64,000 bases of DNA from Alistipes megaguti. Its GTDB lineage: Bacteria; Bacteroidota; Bacteroidia; Bacteroidales; Rikenellaceae. Under the pieces are notes generated by a model, which saw nothing but the letters and a program-made list of their open reading frames with translations, did no database searches and was not told the origin of the DNA. The first letter of the stretch is position 1; each line of letters starts with the position of its first letter. The position numbers and the translations under genes were made by a program. Below, one piece after another: positions 63,518 through 64,000 of the stretch. The stretch spans positions 2,016,001 to 2,080,000 of the forward strand of contig NZ_LR027382.1 in NCBI RefSeq assembly GCF_900604385.1. Direction: 5' to 3'.

Positions 63518-64000
63518 TGTAAGAAAGTATGAAAGGGCGCATGGGGAATGCCTAGGCTCTTGGAGGCGAAGAAAGACGTGGTAAGCTGCGATAAGCTCCG
63601 GGGATTTGCAAACAAGATTCGATCCGGAGATTTCTGAATGGGACAACCCGTCAGGTAGAAGACCTGACATCCGGCAACGGAGGCCAACCCTCTGAACTGA
63701 AACATCTTAGTAGGAGGAGGAAAAGAAAGAAACATCGATTTCCTAAGTAGCGGCGAGCGAACGGGAAAGAGCCCAAACCGGTATTGTTACGGCAATGCCG
63801 GGGTTGTAGGACTGCAACATTCAAAAGACCATGAACTGGAACGACCTGGAAAGGTTGGCCATAGAGGGTGAAAGCCCCGTACGGGCAAGTGAGTTTTGCG
63901 ATAGCAGTATCCTGAGTAGGGCGGGACACGAGGAATCCTGTCTGAAACAGCCGGGACCACCCGGTAAGGCTAAATACTCCCAAGAGACCGATAGTGAACC
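63518..64000 (+). rRNA. 23S ribosomal RNA, 5' part
   Basis: It starts near GTAAGAAAGTATGAAAGGG and continues with GGGGAATGCCTAGGC, GAGGCGAAGAAAGACGTGG and TGCGATAAGC, the conserved 23S 5' domain. GGTGAAAGCCCCGTA-like sequence lies near 63867. It is cut by the window edge after about 480 nt. The exact 5' end is estimated. Confidence 0.95.

Overview
The window comes from a high-GC member of the Bacteroidales, most likely Alistipes (Rikenellaceae). The main evidence is the complete 16S rRNA gene at 61813-63342, which reads as Alistipes-type. Supporting evidence is the recurring Bacteroidetes promoter (TTG, 19-21 bp, TAnnTTTG), the near absence of Shine-Dalgarno sites, lipoproteins with Bacteroidetes-style leaders, a SusC-like TonB receptor and butyrate/acetate kinase genes. 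The species cannot be fixed by eye. Nearly all genes are chromosomal housekeeping or physiology genes. I see no transposase, prophage, integrase or CRISPR array.

Layout. 1-3.2 kb: rpsP (cut by the window edge), tRNA-Arg, two small lipoproteins, rplU-rpmA. 3.2-12.9 kb: a CysQ-type phosphatase, a small Cys-rich membrane protein divergent from trkA, a GH3-family enzyme, an AT-richer lipoprotein, a deoxynucleoside kinase, an RsmF-type methyltransferase, a MerR regulator with a repetitive tail, a Nif3-family protein and a coiled-coil zinc-ribbon protein. 13.2-20.5 kb: nadE, rseC-like and rnfBCDGEA, a redox/energy operon in which NadE makes NAD and Rnf couples ferredoxin:NAD oxidoreduction to ion pumping. 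20.6-26.7 kb: hpt-queE-ftsB-like, thiL (reverse), aroQ, pyk and a Wzx-like flippase. 26.7-33.6 kb (all reverse): crcB-ackA-ptb-buk, proBA and an orphan response regulator. 33.9-39.8 kb: a DUF349 protein, pyrG and yidC. 39.9-44.9 kb (reverse): an esterase, an RlmI-like methyltransferase, an RNase D-like exonuclease and recQ.

44.9-49.2 kb is the most unusual locus. It holds a stand-alone PqqD-like protein translationally coupled to a Cys-rich exported protein, then a Fur-family repressor, a TonB-dependent receptor with a CxxxCC motif and a secreted HMA-domain protein. I read it as a metal, possibly copper, acquisition or handling module. 49.2-61.2 kb: an MBL-fold lipoprotein, an unknown lipoprotein, an orphan gltB, an MFS transporter, rpmI-rplT, an S41-type peptidase, an MgtC-family protein and a YiiX-like lipoprotein. 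61.2-64 kb: an rRNA operon with three tandem promoters, 16S, a short tRNA-free spacer and the 5' part of 23S.

The main points for follow-up are the metal locus and its phased TTGCAA repeats, a NadE whose glutaminase catalytic cysteine appears to be glycine, the triplicated rRNA promoter, two divergent promoters whose -7 boxes abut exactly, and low-complexity intergenic spacers sharing a CCGAGAGG core.
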